Below, piece after piece: positions 37,367 through 44,902 of a stretch of DNA of 64,000 bases. The stretch comes from Ruegeria sp. HKCCD7303 (GTDB taxonomy: Bacteria; Pseudomonadota; Alphaproteobacteria; Rhodobacterales; Rhodobacteraceae): assembly GCF_013111185.1 (NCBI RefSeq), contig NZ_WVRE01000013.1, positions 1 through 64,000 on the forward strand, given 5' to 3'. The notes beneath the pieces are model-generated. The model saw only the letters and a program-made list of their open reading frames with translations, made no database searches and was not told the DNA's origin. Position numbers and translations under genes: made by a program. Positions within the stretch are counted from its first letter, which is position 1. The number at the start of each line of letters is the position of its first letter.

Positions 37367-38056
37367 TCAACAGCCGGTGCCGCGCAGCACAACAGCGACC
37401 GTTTGCACTAGGATCGACAGATCCGAGGAAAAAGACATGCCTTTCCAATATTCGGTGTCGTGTTGAGCCCGTTCGGCAAACGAGGAATTGTTGCGCTTGG
37501 AAACCTGCCATTGCCCCGTGATGCCGGGAAGCATCAAGTAATACAGTTCACCGGGATACAATTCCTGCTGGTTCACCATCATCGGACGGGGGCCGATCAT
37601 GGACATCTCACCCACAAGAACGTTCCAGAACTGCGGCAACTCATCCATCGAGGTTTTGCGCAGGAAAGTACCGAACTTGATGATGCGTGGGTCATCGCGC
37701 AGTTTCTGGTTTCGGTTCCACTCTTCACGCGCTTCGGGGTTGGCATCCAGATACTTCTGAAGCACCGCATCAGCGTCATGCACCATTGTGCGGATTTTCA
37801 GCATCTTGAAAATCTTGCCGTTCTTGCCAACGCGTTCCTGCCAGTAAAACGGCGTCACGCCCTGAAAGGCCAGAAATACGGCCAAAAGCGCAATCATCGG
37901 AATGACGAACGGTGCTGCGAGCAATGTAAACGCAATATCAAAAATGCGCTTTCCGACACCCCTGTAGAACCCCGAATATTGCACTGAGGTTGGCATAACA
38001 GAGATGCTAGAGTAGCCCGCGCCAGCGTCGGCCACGTCTTTCGAATGACTTGTCAC
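37367..38056 (-). CDS. Initiating sugar transferase (ExoY/EpsE/WcaJ-type undecaprenyl-phosphate phosphoglycosyltransferase)
   Basis: 229 residues. One N-terminal hydrophobic helix (about 40-65) is followed by the bacterial sugar transferase domain (PF02397): YWQERVGKNGKIFKMLKIRTM, DDPRIIKFGTFLRKTSMDELPQFWNVL with the catalytic Asp-Glu pair, and MSMIGPRPM. The enzyme starts the repeat unit by placing a sugar phosphate on undecaprenyl phosphate. This is the short monotopic form without the extra membrane domain. GTG start with GGGGG eight bases upstream. First gene of the minus-strand export operon and divergent from the ATPase gene. Confidence 0.92.
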   Translation of the reverse strand: MTSHSKDVADAGAGYSSISVMPTSVQYSGFYRGVGKRIFDIAFTLLAAPFVIPMIALLAVFLAFQGVTPFYWQERVGKNGKIFKMLKIRTMVHDADAVLQKYLDANPEAREEWNRNQKLRDDPRIIKFGTFLRKTSMDELPQFWNVLVGEMSMIGPRPMMVNQQELYPGELYYLMLPGITGQWQVSKRNNSSFAERAQHDTEYWKGMSFSSDLSILVQTVAVVLRGTGC

Positions 38057-38634
38057 TATTTAAACCCCCAACACACACTAATACTTACGAACCACTTACC
38101 AAACTCAGGAACAGAACACGCTCGACCTCAACTACATATACTAAAAGTCTTGTATTTTTATGTCACTTCGACCCTGCGCTTACTCACTCGCGGGGTCATT
38201 TTCCCGTAACCAAGTGTTAACAAATTCAGGTTGGCTTGCAAAACAATAATGCGGACACGCACACTTCAGAGTCACTGAATACAAGCATTTTCTGACGGTA
38301 TCGTGAAACTTTGCCTGACTGATCTGTTAAAAGTTACCGAACTATCGTTTCTTCTCCGGTAACAATCGATGAAATTTTGTGCTTTTGAGTCTGAAATTGG
38401 GCTCTCCGAGGCCTTTTTCCCGTACTCAGGCCAGATTTCTGCGGCTCCTTCGTCGGGCCTTTTTCTAAAGGTGTAGATGGAAACAATTGCTGGAAATACT
38501 TCTGATTGAGGGGGGAAGGCAGGTCAATTCATCGCGTGCGCAGTTTAGTGGTGCCTGCTATCTTGATTTTGTGGCAAAGTCGTACCCAAGTACTTTTTGT
38601 TTATGTGACGTGTTCTTTATGTGAAGGATTTCTG
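38057..38634. promoter_or_regulatory. Divergent promoter region of the two export operons, with inverted CGGTAAC repeats
   Basis: About 580 bases between the sugar transferase (minus) and the ATPase (plus). GTTACCG at 38333-38339 and CGGTAAC at 38357-38363 form a perfect 7-bp inverted repeat with 17 bases between; a third CGGTAAC occurs in the VPLPA gene upstream region at 43610-43616. A loose AGGCC...GGCCTTTTT stem with a T-run near 38428-38465 could act as an attenuator before the ATPase gene. No clear -35/-10 or -24/-12 promoter was identified. Confidence 0.4.
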
Positions 38635-39570
38635 GTGGTTCAGAGTATGAGTTCAGATAATCTCCAGGGGGCCGGTGCAAGGTTTGACAAGGCAGAAGGT
38701 AACCGAGGTGCAATGGCGTCCAGTGACGGGTTTTATCTAGATTATTTCGGGCTCAACCAGCGGCCCTTCACACTGCTTCCAGATCCTGGGTTTATGTACT
38801 GGTCACCGCTGCACAAGCGCGGCTATTCGGTGCTGCAGTTCGGCATAATGAGCTGCGCACCAATCACAGTGCTGACGGGTGAGATCGGGGCCGGAAAAAC
38901 AACCCTGGTTCAGCATCTTCTCAGTGAAATGGAAGATTCGATCACCGTAGGGCTGATCTCGAATGCGCAAGGCGGTCGAGGAGAGCTGTTACAATGGGTC
39001 CTGCATGCTTTAGGCCTGCCAATCGACAACGACGCCCCCTATGTACAGCTGTTCCGGGAATTACAGGATTTCCTCGTCGCGGAATATGCGGAAGGGCGGC
39101 GTGTGGTTCTGATTTTCGACGAAGCGCAGAACCTGACTGTCGAAGGTTTGGAAGAAATCCGCATGCTAACCAATATAAATGCAAACACGGATGAGCTGAT
39201 TCAGCTTGTTCTGGTTGGCCAGCCTGAATTGCGGGACATGGTTCTGGACCCTAAGATGCGCCAGCTAACGCAGCGTGTGGCCGCAAGTTTTCATTTGGAG
39301 CGGATGGATGAAGCGTCAGTGGAAGCTTATATTGGGCACAGGATGAAAACGGCTGGCGGTTCGGGCGGCGAGTTTTCAAAGGAAGCCTGCGAGCTGATCT
39401 TTCAGCAGACCCGCGGTGTTCCTCGCCTAGTAAATCAGTTTTGTGATTTCGCCCTGCTCTACGCTTGGACCAATGAGGCGGAAAAGGTCGATGAGGGGGT
39501 TGTAAATCAAGTGATCGACGACGGTGTGTTCTTTGGAGGAAACTCACTCGAGAAGGAGCTGATAGTCTGA
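38635..39570 (+). CDS. ExeA/GspA-like AAA ATPase of exosortase/EPS locus
   Basis: 311 residues. YFGLNQRPFTLLPDPGF is the typical start of the general-secretion ExeA-like ATPases. Walker A is GEIGAGKT (82-89), Walker B is VVLIFDEAQNL, and LVLVGQPELRD is sensor 1. The group is a regular member of exosortase-linked EPS loci; its exact role is unknown, perhaps energising or regulating export. Start: GTG at 38635 has GAAGGA six bases upstream. ATGs at 38647 and 38713 are alternatives, while the open frame back to 38506 lacks homology. First gene of the plus-strand export operon. Confidence 0.85.
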   Translation: MVQSMSSDNLQGAGARFDKAEGNRGAMASSDGFYLDYFGLNQRPFTLLPDPGFMYWSPLHKRGYSVLQFGIMSCAPITVLTGEIGAGKTTLVQHLLSEMEDSITVGLISNAQGGRGELLQWVLHALGLPIDNDAPYVQLFRELQDFLVAEYAEGRRVVLIFDEAQNLTVEGLEEIRMLTNINANTDELIQLVLVGQPELRDMVLDPKMRQLTQRVAASFHLERMDEASVEAYIGHRMKTAGGSGGEFSKEACELIFQQTRGVPRLVNQFCDFALLYAWTNEAEKVDEGVVNQVIDDGVFFGGNSLEKELIV

Positions 39571-39571
39571 C

Positions 39572-41113
39572 ATGAGCCCTGTTCGTTATTACTTCTCGAT
39601 TTTTCTGAGACGGTTTCAGTATTTCCTCGTTGTGGCGACGATTGTCTCTGCGCTTTCGATTACTGTCGCGATGATCCTGCCACCATCCTATGTTTCTCAG
39701 ATGCGGCTGATCGTTGAATCTCCACAGATTCCGGGCAATCTGGCCGCCAGTACCGTTACGACACCTGCATTCGAACAACTGCAGATCGTCGAGCAACGGC
39801 TGCTGACACGCCCAGTTCTTTTGGACATTTCTCGAAAGTTCGCAGTGCTGCCGAATCAGGAAGAAGCCAGCCCTGACGAGATCATCAATGAGTTGCGTGC
39901 CAAAACAAGAGTGAGCATCTCGGCCGGTCGCAATCAGGCGAACCTGATGACCATCACGTTTGAAGGCAGAACCGGGCAAATAGCAGCCGGGGTGCTGAAT
40001 GAATACCTAACGGAAATTCAGAAGCTTGATGTTACCTATCGCAAGGAACGCGCTTCGGACACGCTGGAGTTCTTTGAACAGGAGGTTGAGCGTCTGAGCG
40101 ATGAGCTCGACAAGCGCAGCGCGCGGATTCTTGAGTTCCAGCAGGAGAATTCCGGCGCTTTGCCTTCCAGTCTACAGTTCCGGATGGCACAGCAGGGGTC
40201 GTTGCAGGCCAACCTTCAGCAAACGGATCAGCAGATTTTCTCGCTCCGTGATCAGCGAGAGAAACTTCTGAATATCTATAGTACAACCGGCCAGATCACC
40301 ACCGCCGTACAGCAGCCTCAGACACAGGCGCAGCAGCAGCTCAGTCAGTTGCGCAACCAGTTGGATAATCAGCTGGGAATCTATTCTGAAAGCAGCCCGC
40401 AGATTAAGATACTGCGGGCTCGTATAAGCCGTCTGGAAGAAGTTGTTGCAAATGAACAGGCCACCAACGCTGCGCCGTCTGGTCAACAGACGGGTAATTC
40501 GACACTCGATCTTCAATTGGCACAGCTTGATTCACAGATAGCTGCACTTGAATCCCAACGGGCTATAACTGAGGAAAGCCTTGAAAAAGTAACTGTGACA
40601 ATCGATCAGACACCGGCAAACGCAATCACGCTGGCGGAGCTGCAGCGTGATCACAGTAACATCCAGGCTCAGTATAATACTGCAGTCAGCCGCTTGGCAT
40701 CAGCTTCGACCGGCGAGCGCATTGAAGTCACCTCGCAGGGGCAACGTATTTCGGTGATCGAACATCCCGCCGTGCCAAGTTCGCCAACCAAACCCAACCG
40801 CCTGATGATTGCAGGCGGCGGGACGTTTTTTGGCATTGCACTGGGGTTGGGGCTGGTTGTTTTGCTGGAGTTGTTGAACAAGGCTGCGCGCCGGCCGGAA
40901 GACTTGATTAATAAGCTGGACGTTTGGCCAATCGCCACCATCCCTTATGTGCGTTCCAAGGGCGAAGTGATGATGCAGCGGGTGACTTGGGTGAGCATCG
41001 TTCTAGCGATCCTGGTGGGCGTGTCCGCAGGGGTTTGGGCCGTGCACACTTATTATCTACCGTTGGATTTGATTACCGATAGGGTAATCGACAAGCTGGA
41101 GGTATATTGGTGA
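39572..41113 (+). CDS. Polysaccharide chain-length determinant protein (Wzz family, exosortase-locus type)
   Basis: 513 residues. A first membrane helix near residues 17-37 is followed by the Wzz domain (LPPSYVSQMRLIVESPQIP). A long periplasmic coiled-coil region (about 160-390) is rich in Gln, Glu and Leu. The conserved proline-rich block EHPAVPSSPTKPNR precedes the second helix near 410-430. A third hydrophobic segment (about 465-485) is unusual for Wzz but is seen in the exosortase-associated group. Controls polymer length together with the kinase encoded next, 31 bases downstream; kinase and Wzz are separate proteins here. Starts one base after the ATPase stop. Confidence 0.9.
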   Translation: MSPVRYYFSIFLRRFQYFLVVATIVSALSITVAMILPPSYVSQMRLIVESPQIPGNLAASTVTTPAFEQLQIVEQRLLTRPVLLDISRKFAVLPNQEEASPDEIINELRAKTRVSISAGRNQANLMTITFEGRTGQIAAGVLNEYLTEIQKLDVTYRKERASDTLEFFEQEVERLSDELDKRSARILEFQQENSGALPSSLQFRMAQQGSLQANLQQTDQQIFSLRDQREKLLNIYSTTGQITTAVQQPQTQAQQQLSQLRNQLDNQLGIYSESSPQIKILRARISRLEEVVANEQATNAAPSGQQTGNSTLDLQLAQLDSQIAALESQRAITEESLEKVTVTIDQTPANAITLAELQRDHSNIQAQYNTAVSRLASASTGERIEVTSQGQRISVIEHPAVPSSPTKPNRLMIAGGGTFFGIALGLGLVVLLELLNKAARRPEDLINKLDVWPIATIPYVRSKGEVMMQRVTWVSIVLAILVGVSAGVWAVHTYYLPLDLITDRVIDKLEVYW

Positions 41114-41144
41114 TTTCTGTCCTCGTTAAGTTAGGGAAACTGTA

Positions 41145-41972
41145 ATGGAACGTCTTCAGCAGGCGATTCAGAAAGCCCGTGAGGCGCGCGACAGTCGCCA
41201 ACCACAACCTCTGCCGTTGACTGACGAGCAGCGCCATGTTCCTGAGGCGAATGCTGATGAAGATATCTGGCTGTCGGTGCCAGAGATCAAAATTGAGTCA
41301 CGCCTAATATCCCGCAACCGCCTGATGTCATATCGTGGCGGGCCCAATGCAACGCCCTATGACATGCTGCGAACCAAGATGTTACAGCAGATCCAGTCCA
41401 ACGGCTGGCGCCGTGTCGCCATCACGTCACCTTACAGCGGTTGCGGCAAGAGTACGACAGCAGCGAATCTGGCCTTCAGCCTGGGACGGCAGGAAGATCT
41501 GCGGACGATAGTGATAGATTTCGACATGCGTCGCCGGGGGCTGGCCGAGATTCTGAAGCAATCCGGCAATTACAACATGGCGGACGTCATTCAAGGGAAC
41601 GTGCCCTTTCACGAGCACGCCCTGCGCCACGGGGAAAACGTGATCTTCGGCCTGAACTACACACCGACACGCAACCCGGCGGAAATTCTGCAAAGCAAGC
41701 GGATGATCGAGACGCTGGAGCAGATCGAAGCCGAATACAAACCTGATATCATGTTGTTCGATACTCCGCCGTTAATGGCGAGCGATGACAGTCACGGGTT
41801 CCTGAGAAATGTCGATTGCGCCCTGCTTCTGGCAGCCGCAGAAGAGACCAGCATCGATCACATCGATGTTGCCGAGCAGCAGTTGGCAGAGCTGACAAAG
41901 GTCATGGGTATCGTGTTGAACAAATGCCGTTATATCAGTGGGGCATTCGGCAATGAGTACGGCAGCTACTGA
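41145..41972 (+). CDS. Cytoplasmic tyrosine autokinase of EPS export (BY-kinase, CpsD/CapB type)
   Basis: 275 residues. The ATPase domain has Walker A SPYSGCGKST (95-104), Walker A' TIVIDFDMRR (121-130) and Walker B IMLFDTPP (202-209), the three signatures of bacterial tyrosine kinases. A Tyr-containing C-terminus (CRYISGAFGNEYGSY) could be the autophosphorylated cluster, though shorter than in Wzc. It works with the Wzz protein encoded just upstream to cycle polymerisation and export. The extra N-terminal 80 residues, with LMSYRGGPNATPYDMLRTKM, match the exosortase-associated subgroup. Confidence 0.9.
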   Translation: MERLQQAIQKAREARDSRQPQPLPLTDEQRHVPEANADEDIWLSVPEIKIESRLISRNRLMSYRGGPNATPYDMLRTKMLQQIQSNGWRRVAITSPYSGCGKSTTAANLAFSLGRQEDLRTIVIDFDMRRRGLAEILKQSGNYNMADVIQGNVPFHEHALRHGENVIFGLNYTPTRNPAEILQSKRMIETLEQIEAEYKPDIMLFDTPPLMASDDSHGFLRNVDCALLLAAAEETSIDHIDVAEQQLAELTKVMGIVLNKCRYISGAFGNEYGSY

Positions 41973-42822
41973 CGCGGTCATCATTCCTCACTACAACGAT
42001 CTGCCCCGGCTGGAGAGATGCCTTCAGGCCCTCAGAGAGAATGATCTGACAGGGACGGAAGTTGTTGTAGTCGATAACGCATCCCCCGTTTCACTGGACG
42101 GAGTACAGCAGGCCTTTCCCGAGGTGCGTTTTGTGGTGGAATCGCAAAAAGGTGCGGCCCATGCCCGCAATCGCGGCGTGGCGGAAACCACCGCATCACG
42201 GCTGTTCTTCATTGATGCAGATTGTGTTCCCGCGCCAGACTGGCTGGCAGTCGGGCGCCGAATTGCCGACCGCGCCGATCTGATTGGCGGGCGTGTCGAT
42301 GTGTTTGACGAAACCCCGCCACCGCGCAATGGCGCCGAGGCGTTTGAAGCGGTCTTTGCCTTCAATTTCCGCCGCTATATCGAGGTTCAGGGATTTTCCG
42401 GCGCTGGAAATCTGCTGACCCGGCGTGATGTGTTCGATGCAGTTGGCGGTTTCATCAACGGTGTCTCGGAAGATCGCGAGTGGACCATGCGCGCTGTCGC
42501 CCATGGCTACAGTCTGATTTACGAAGACACGTTTCAGGTCAGCCATCCATCGCGGCAAGATTGGCCCGCTCTCAGGGCGAAATGGCGTCGCACAACACAA
42601 GAGGCCTACCAGTTGAACGGCACTGATGCTGTTGCACGGCTTCGATGGGCGCTTCGCGGACTGGCCATGCCCGCCAGCGCGATCGCACATACTCCCAAGG
42701 TTTTTTCCAGCGACAAACTCGCGTCATCCGGCGAGGTTCTGCGGGCGACATCCACGTTGTTCAAGCTCAGATGCCAGCGGATGGTCTGGATGCTGCGCCA
42801 GGCGGCGGGCGGCAATATCTAA
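41953..42822 (+). CDS. GT2 glycosyltransferase
   Basis: About 289 residues of GT-A fold: AVIIPHYNDLPRLERCL at the N-terminus, VVVVDNASPVSLDG, GAAHARNRGV, and FFIDADCVPAPDWL with the metal-binding D-A-D. It probably adds a sugar to the lipid-linked repeat unit. The ATG at 41953 lies inside the kinase gene (20-base overlap); a GTG at 41938 in the same frame is possible. Last gene of the plus-strand export operon. No membrane segment. Confidence 0.86.
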   Translation: MSTAATDAVIIPHYNDLPRLERCLQALRENDLTGTEVVVVDNASPVSLDGVQQAFPEVRFVVESQKGAAHARNRGVAETTASRLFFIDADCVPAPDWLAVGRRIADRADLIGGRVDVFDETPPPRNGAEAFEAVFAFNFRRYIEVQGFSGAGNLLTRRDVFDAVGGFINGVSEDREWTMRAVAHGYSLIYEDTFQVSHPSRQDWPALRAKWRRTTQEAYQLNGTDAVARLRWALRGLAMPASAIAHTPKVFSSDKLASSGEVLRATSTLFKLRCQRMVWMLRQAAGGNI

Positions 42823-42838
42823 GCAAGCCAAAAGAAAA

Positions 42839-42860
42839 GGGACCGCATGTGTGCGGCCCC
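42839..42860 (-). terminator. Rho-independent terminator of the VPLPA-CTERM gene
   Basis: CCGCA (42843-42847) pairs with TGCGG (42852-42856) around TGTG. After one A-C mismatch GGG (42839-42841) pairs with CCC (42858-42860). Read on the minus strand the stem is followed by TTTTCTTTT, a good U-tract, 31 bases after the VPLPA stop. It may also slow transcription coming from the converging GT2 gene. Confidence 0.75.
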
Positions 42861-42890
42861 TCATCCAGAAAGGTCAAGTTACTGTTTCGC

Positions 42891-43424
42891 TCAGGCCGTC
42901 TTGCGGCGGCGTGTCAGCGCCAAACCACCCAGCGCGGTCAGCAGCAGAAGACCACCAGCAGGCAGCGGAACCGCCGATACGTCAAAGTCAAACGTAACCG
43001 GGCCACCATTTGCCGACTGTGAATTCGCCCAGCTGAACACCAGGTTCTGGCTCAGAGAATTCGGCGCTACGCTGCTGAAGAGCGTGCGGAGCGTTGTCTG
43101 AACGCCGCCAAGAATTGATGTTGACGCCAAAACGTTGGCGGGGTTGGCTGCGTCGACCCAGCTCATTGTCAGACCGGTGAATGTGCCCAGCACATTGATT
43201 GTAACAGATGCGTTCGCGGTCCCTTTTAGCGGATCAACCGGCGATGTGAAATTCACCGAATACATGCCGGGTCCACCATTGGTGGCAACAGTACCGATAA
43301 AAAGATTATCGGACGTAATGTCATAACTGTTGTTTGGCTGAACCACGGTTAGCGCGCTGGCTGATCCTGTCATCACTACGGCAGCGAAAAGCGCCGCAGC
43401 CATCATTTTCAAAGATTTAAGCAT
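42891..43424 (-). CDS. VPLPA-CTERM sorting domain protein, probable XrtD substrate
   Basis: 177 residues. A Sec signal peptide (MLKSLKMM, hydrophobic core, cleavage near SASA-L at 24-25) is followed by a beta-rich, Asn/Ser/Thr-rich domain of about 125 residues with no recognised enzyme motif. The C-terminal 26 residues are the sorting signal: VPLPA at 152-156, a Gly/Leu/Ala helix, then TRRRKTA. This is the exosortase D recognition form of the PEP-CTERM signal. The mature protein is likely released or attached at the cell surface with the polysaccharide. GAGGGTGGG lies just before the ATG. It stands alone, with its own terminator and a long upstream region. Confidence 0.9.
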   Translation of the reverse strand: MLKSLKMMAAALFAAVVMTGSASALTVVQPNNSYDITSDNLFIGTVATNGGPGMYSVNFTSPVDPLKGTANASVTINVLGTFTGLTMSWVDAANPANVLASTSILGGVQTTLRTLFSSVAPNSLSQNLVFSWANSQSANGGPVTFDFDVSAVPLPAGGLLLLTALGGLALTRRRKTA

Positions 43425-43550
43425 TAATTCCCACCCTCGACCTTTTTACACACAATCTGCACGCATCTATGGCGTGAACTCTAACTCTCTAAATGTTTAC
43501 TTTATCTTTATCCTCTTGCGAAGACTTTTTTGAAAAAATGCGGCAATTTT

Positions 43551-43585
43551 GGGGCATTAGGGTGCTTCATGGGGTGCAATAGGGG
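43551..43585 (+). promoter_or_regulatory. Four G-runs spaced 9-11 bases: possible G-quadruplex or repeated regulator site
   Basis: GGGGCAT (43551), GGGTGC (43560), GGGGTGC (43571) and GGGGCAT (43582) follow one another at 9, 11 and 11 bases, about one helical turn. The G-runs of 3-4 with intervening loops of 5, 8 and 7 bases could fold as a long-loop quadruplex on the plus strand. The array is 127-161 bases upstream of the VPLPA start, reading toward the CmoA-like gene. Confidence 0.4.
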
Positions 43586-43742
43586 CATAACATTGCGTTT
43601 GTTTCCGATACGGTAACGAATCTAGCGCGAATCCGGCTTTTACGAGGCGTGCCTGCCTGAGGTCATCCTATTTTGAGGCAACCCTTAGGATCGGACTTTT
43701 GCGATTACTTTAAATTGGAAACAATGCCACCTTTATGTCGAT

Positions 43743-43758
43743 ATTGTATACTTACAAT
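43743..43758. promoter_or_regulatory. Perfect inverted repeat, candidate operator
   Basis: ATTGTA at 43743-43748 and TACAAT at 43753-43758 are perfect inverted arms around TACT, about 200 bases before the CmoA-like gene. The symmetric, AT-rich form suits a small dimeric repressor; no regulator gene was found in the window. Confidence 0.25.
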
Positions 43759-43961
43759 GTCTTCTTGGATCTTTGTCATGCGCATCTGGCAGGGAAAAAG
43801 CCCTTAAGCAGGGGGCCGGTCATATTTCTCCTTCGGTGCTCGGGAAGATTCGTGTAGCGTTGAGCCGTTGTTATAAGAAGTTTAGGCACGCATTCTCGAT
43901 CGGAATTTGCCGTTTAGTCGTTTGTTTGTAGTGCCCGCCTGTTAACGAGGAGATGTTGCGA

Positions 43962-44672
43962 ATGGGTGTTGGCCAGAACATAGCCGCAGACAATGCGAAC
44001 TGGACCTTTGGGGGTAATGTTCCCGATACTTTTGTCGACCACATCAAGCTGTCCGTGCCACTTTATGAAATGGGCCATGGCCTGATTTGCCAAGTTTCGG
44101 ATTTCTTCGTGCGCAATGACAGCCTGTGCTACGAAATCGGTACGTCGACCGGAGAATTGATCCGCAAACTGGCAGAGCACAATTCCGGGAAACCGGATGC
44201 CCGCTGGATCGGCATCGATGTAGAGCCTGAAATGGTGAAGGTTGCCGAAGCCCATTGTGCGGATGTTCCGAACATTACGATCCTGCACGACGATGCCCGC
44301 CATATGGAAATGGACAAGGCGGATTTGATCGTCAGCTATTACACGATGCAATTCGTCCCACCGCGGTATCGGCAGGAGCTTTTTAACAAGATTTACCAGT
44401 CACTGAACTGGGGTGGTGCATTTGTCATGTTCGAAAAAGTTCGCGGGCCAGATGCCCGGTTCCAAGACATCATGACGCAACTCTATAACGAATTCAAAAT
44501 CAGCAACGGCTTTTCAAGCGAAGAGATCGTCGAAAAATCACGCAGCCTGAAAAGCGTATTGGAACCGTTTTCGACCCAAGGCAATCTGGATCTTCTCGCT
44601 CGGGCCGGCTTTGCGGACGTGACGAGCATTCAGAAATACATCTGCTTCGAAGGATTTCTTGCAATCAAGTGA
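43962..44672 (+). CDS. Class I SAM-dependent methyltransferase, CmoA-like
   Basis: 236 residues. NWTFGGNVPDTFVDHIKLSVPLY near residue 12, YEIGTSTGEL (SAM motif I, near 55), TMQFVPPRYRQELFNKIY and NGFSSEEIVEKSRSL follow the course of CmoA, which turns SAM and prephenate into carboxy-SAM for tRNA modification. CmoA normally pairs with CmoB, which is absent here, so this is more likely a relative recruited to another small-molecule or sugar methylation. The ATG at 43962 has GAGGAG nine bases upstream; the ATG at 43953 directly abuts that site and is less likely. Confidence 0.75.
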   Translation: MGVGQNIAADNANWTFGGNVPDTFVDHIKLSVPLYEMGHGLICQVSDFFVRNDSLCYEIGTSTGELIRKLAEHNSGKPDARWIGIDVEPEMVKVAEAHCADVPNITILHDDARHMEMDKADLIVSYYTMQFVPPRYRQELFNKIYQSLNWGGAFVMFEKVRGPDARFQDIMTQLYNEFKISNGFSSEEIVEKSRSLKSVLEPFSTQGNLDLLARAGFADVTSIQKYICFEGFLAIK

Positions 44673-44902
44673 TAACGTGCCGCAATTCTGAGTCGGAACC
44701 AGGGCGAGATGAGCTTTTCCAGGGCCTGATTGACGGAGGCTGCCAAGAAAGCTGATGAACGCGTCCGATTGCGATCTCAAAGATATGAGTCTCAATGCAA
44801 AGCAGCGCCAGTCGGGCTGGACAATACAGGTGGCGCTGGAAGACGGGCTGAAGGCGACATCGCGTATTTCGGTATTGGGAATGAAGGAGCTGTAGGACAG
44901 CA

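Larger units (their letters stand above)
43425..43961. promoter_or_regulatory. Upstream region of the VPLPA gene and of the CmoA-like gene, rich in structured motifs
   Basis: About 540 bases between divergent genes. It contains an imperfect repeat CACGC...GCGTG around 43462-43477, a helically spaced array of G-runs at 43551-43585, a CGGTAAC heptamer at 43610-43616 that recurs in the export-operon promoter region, and a perfect 6-bp inverted repeat at 43743-43758. No small gene was recognised and no standard promoter was convincing. Confidence 0.45.

Noticed and set aside
38506..38634. N-terminal extension of the ExeA-like ATPase
   Set aside because: No homology, no ribosome binding site for the first codon, while GAAGGA precedes the GTG at 38635.
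43582..43596. Possible sigma-54 promoter (GG-N10-GC) reading toward the CmoA-like gene
   Set aside because: The spacing fits, but the -24 element is a poor match, and the next gene starts more than 350 bases away.
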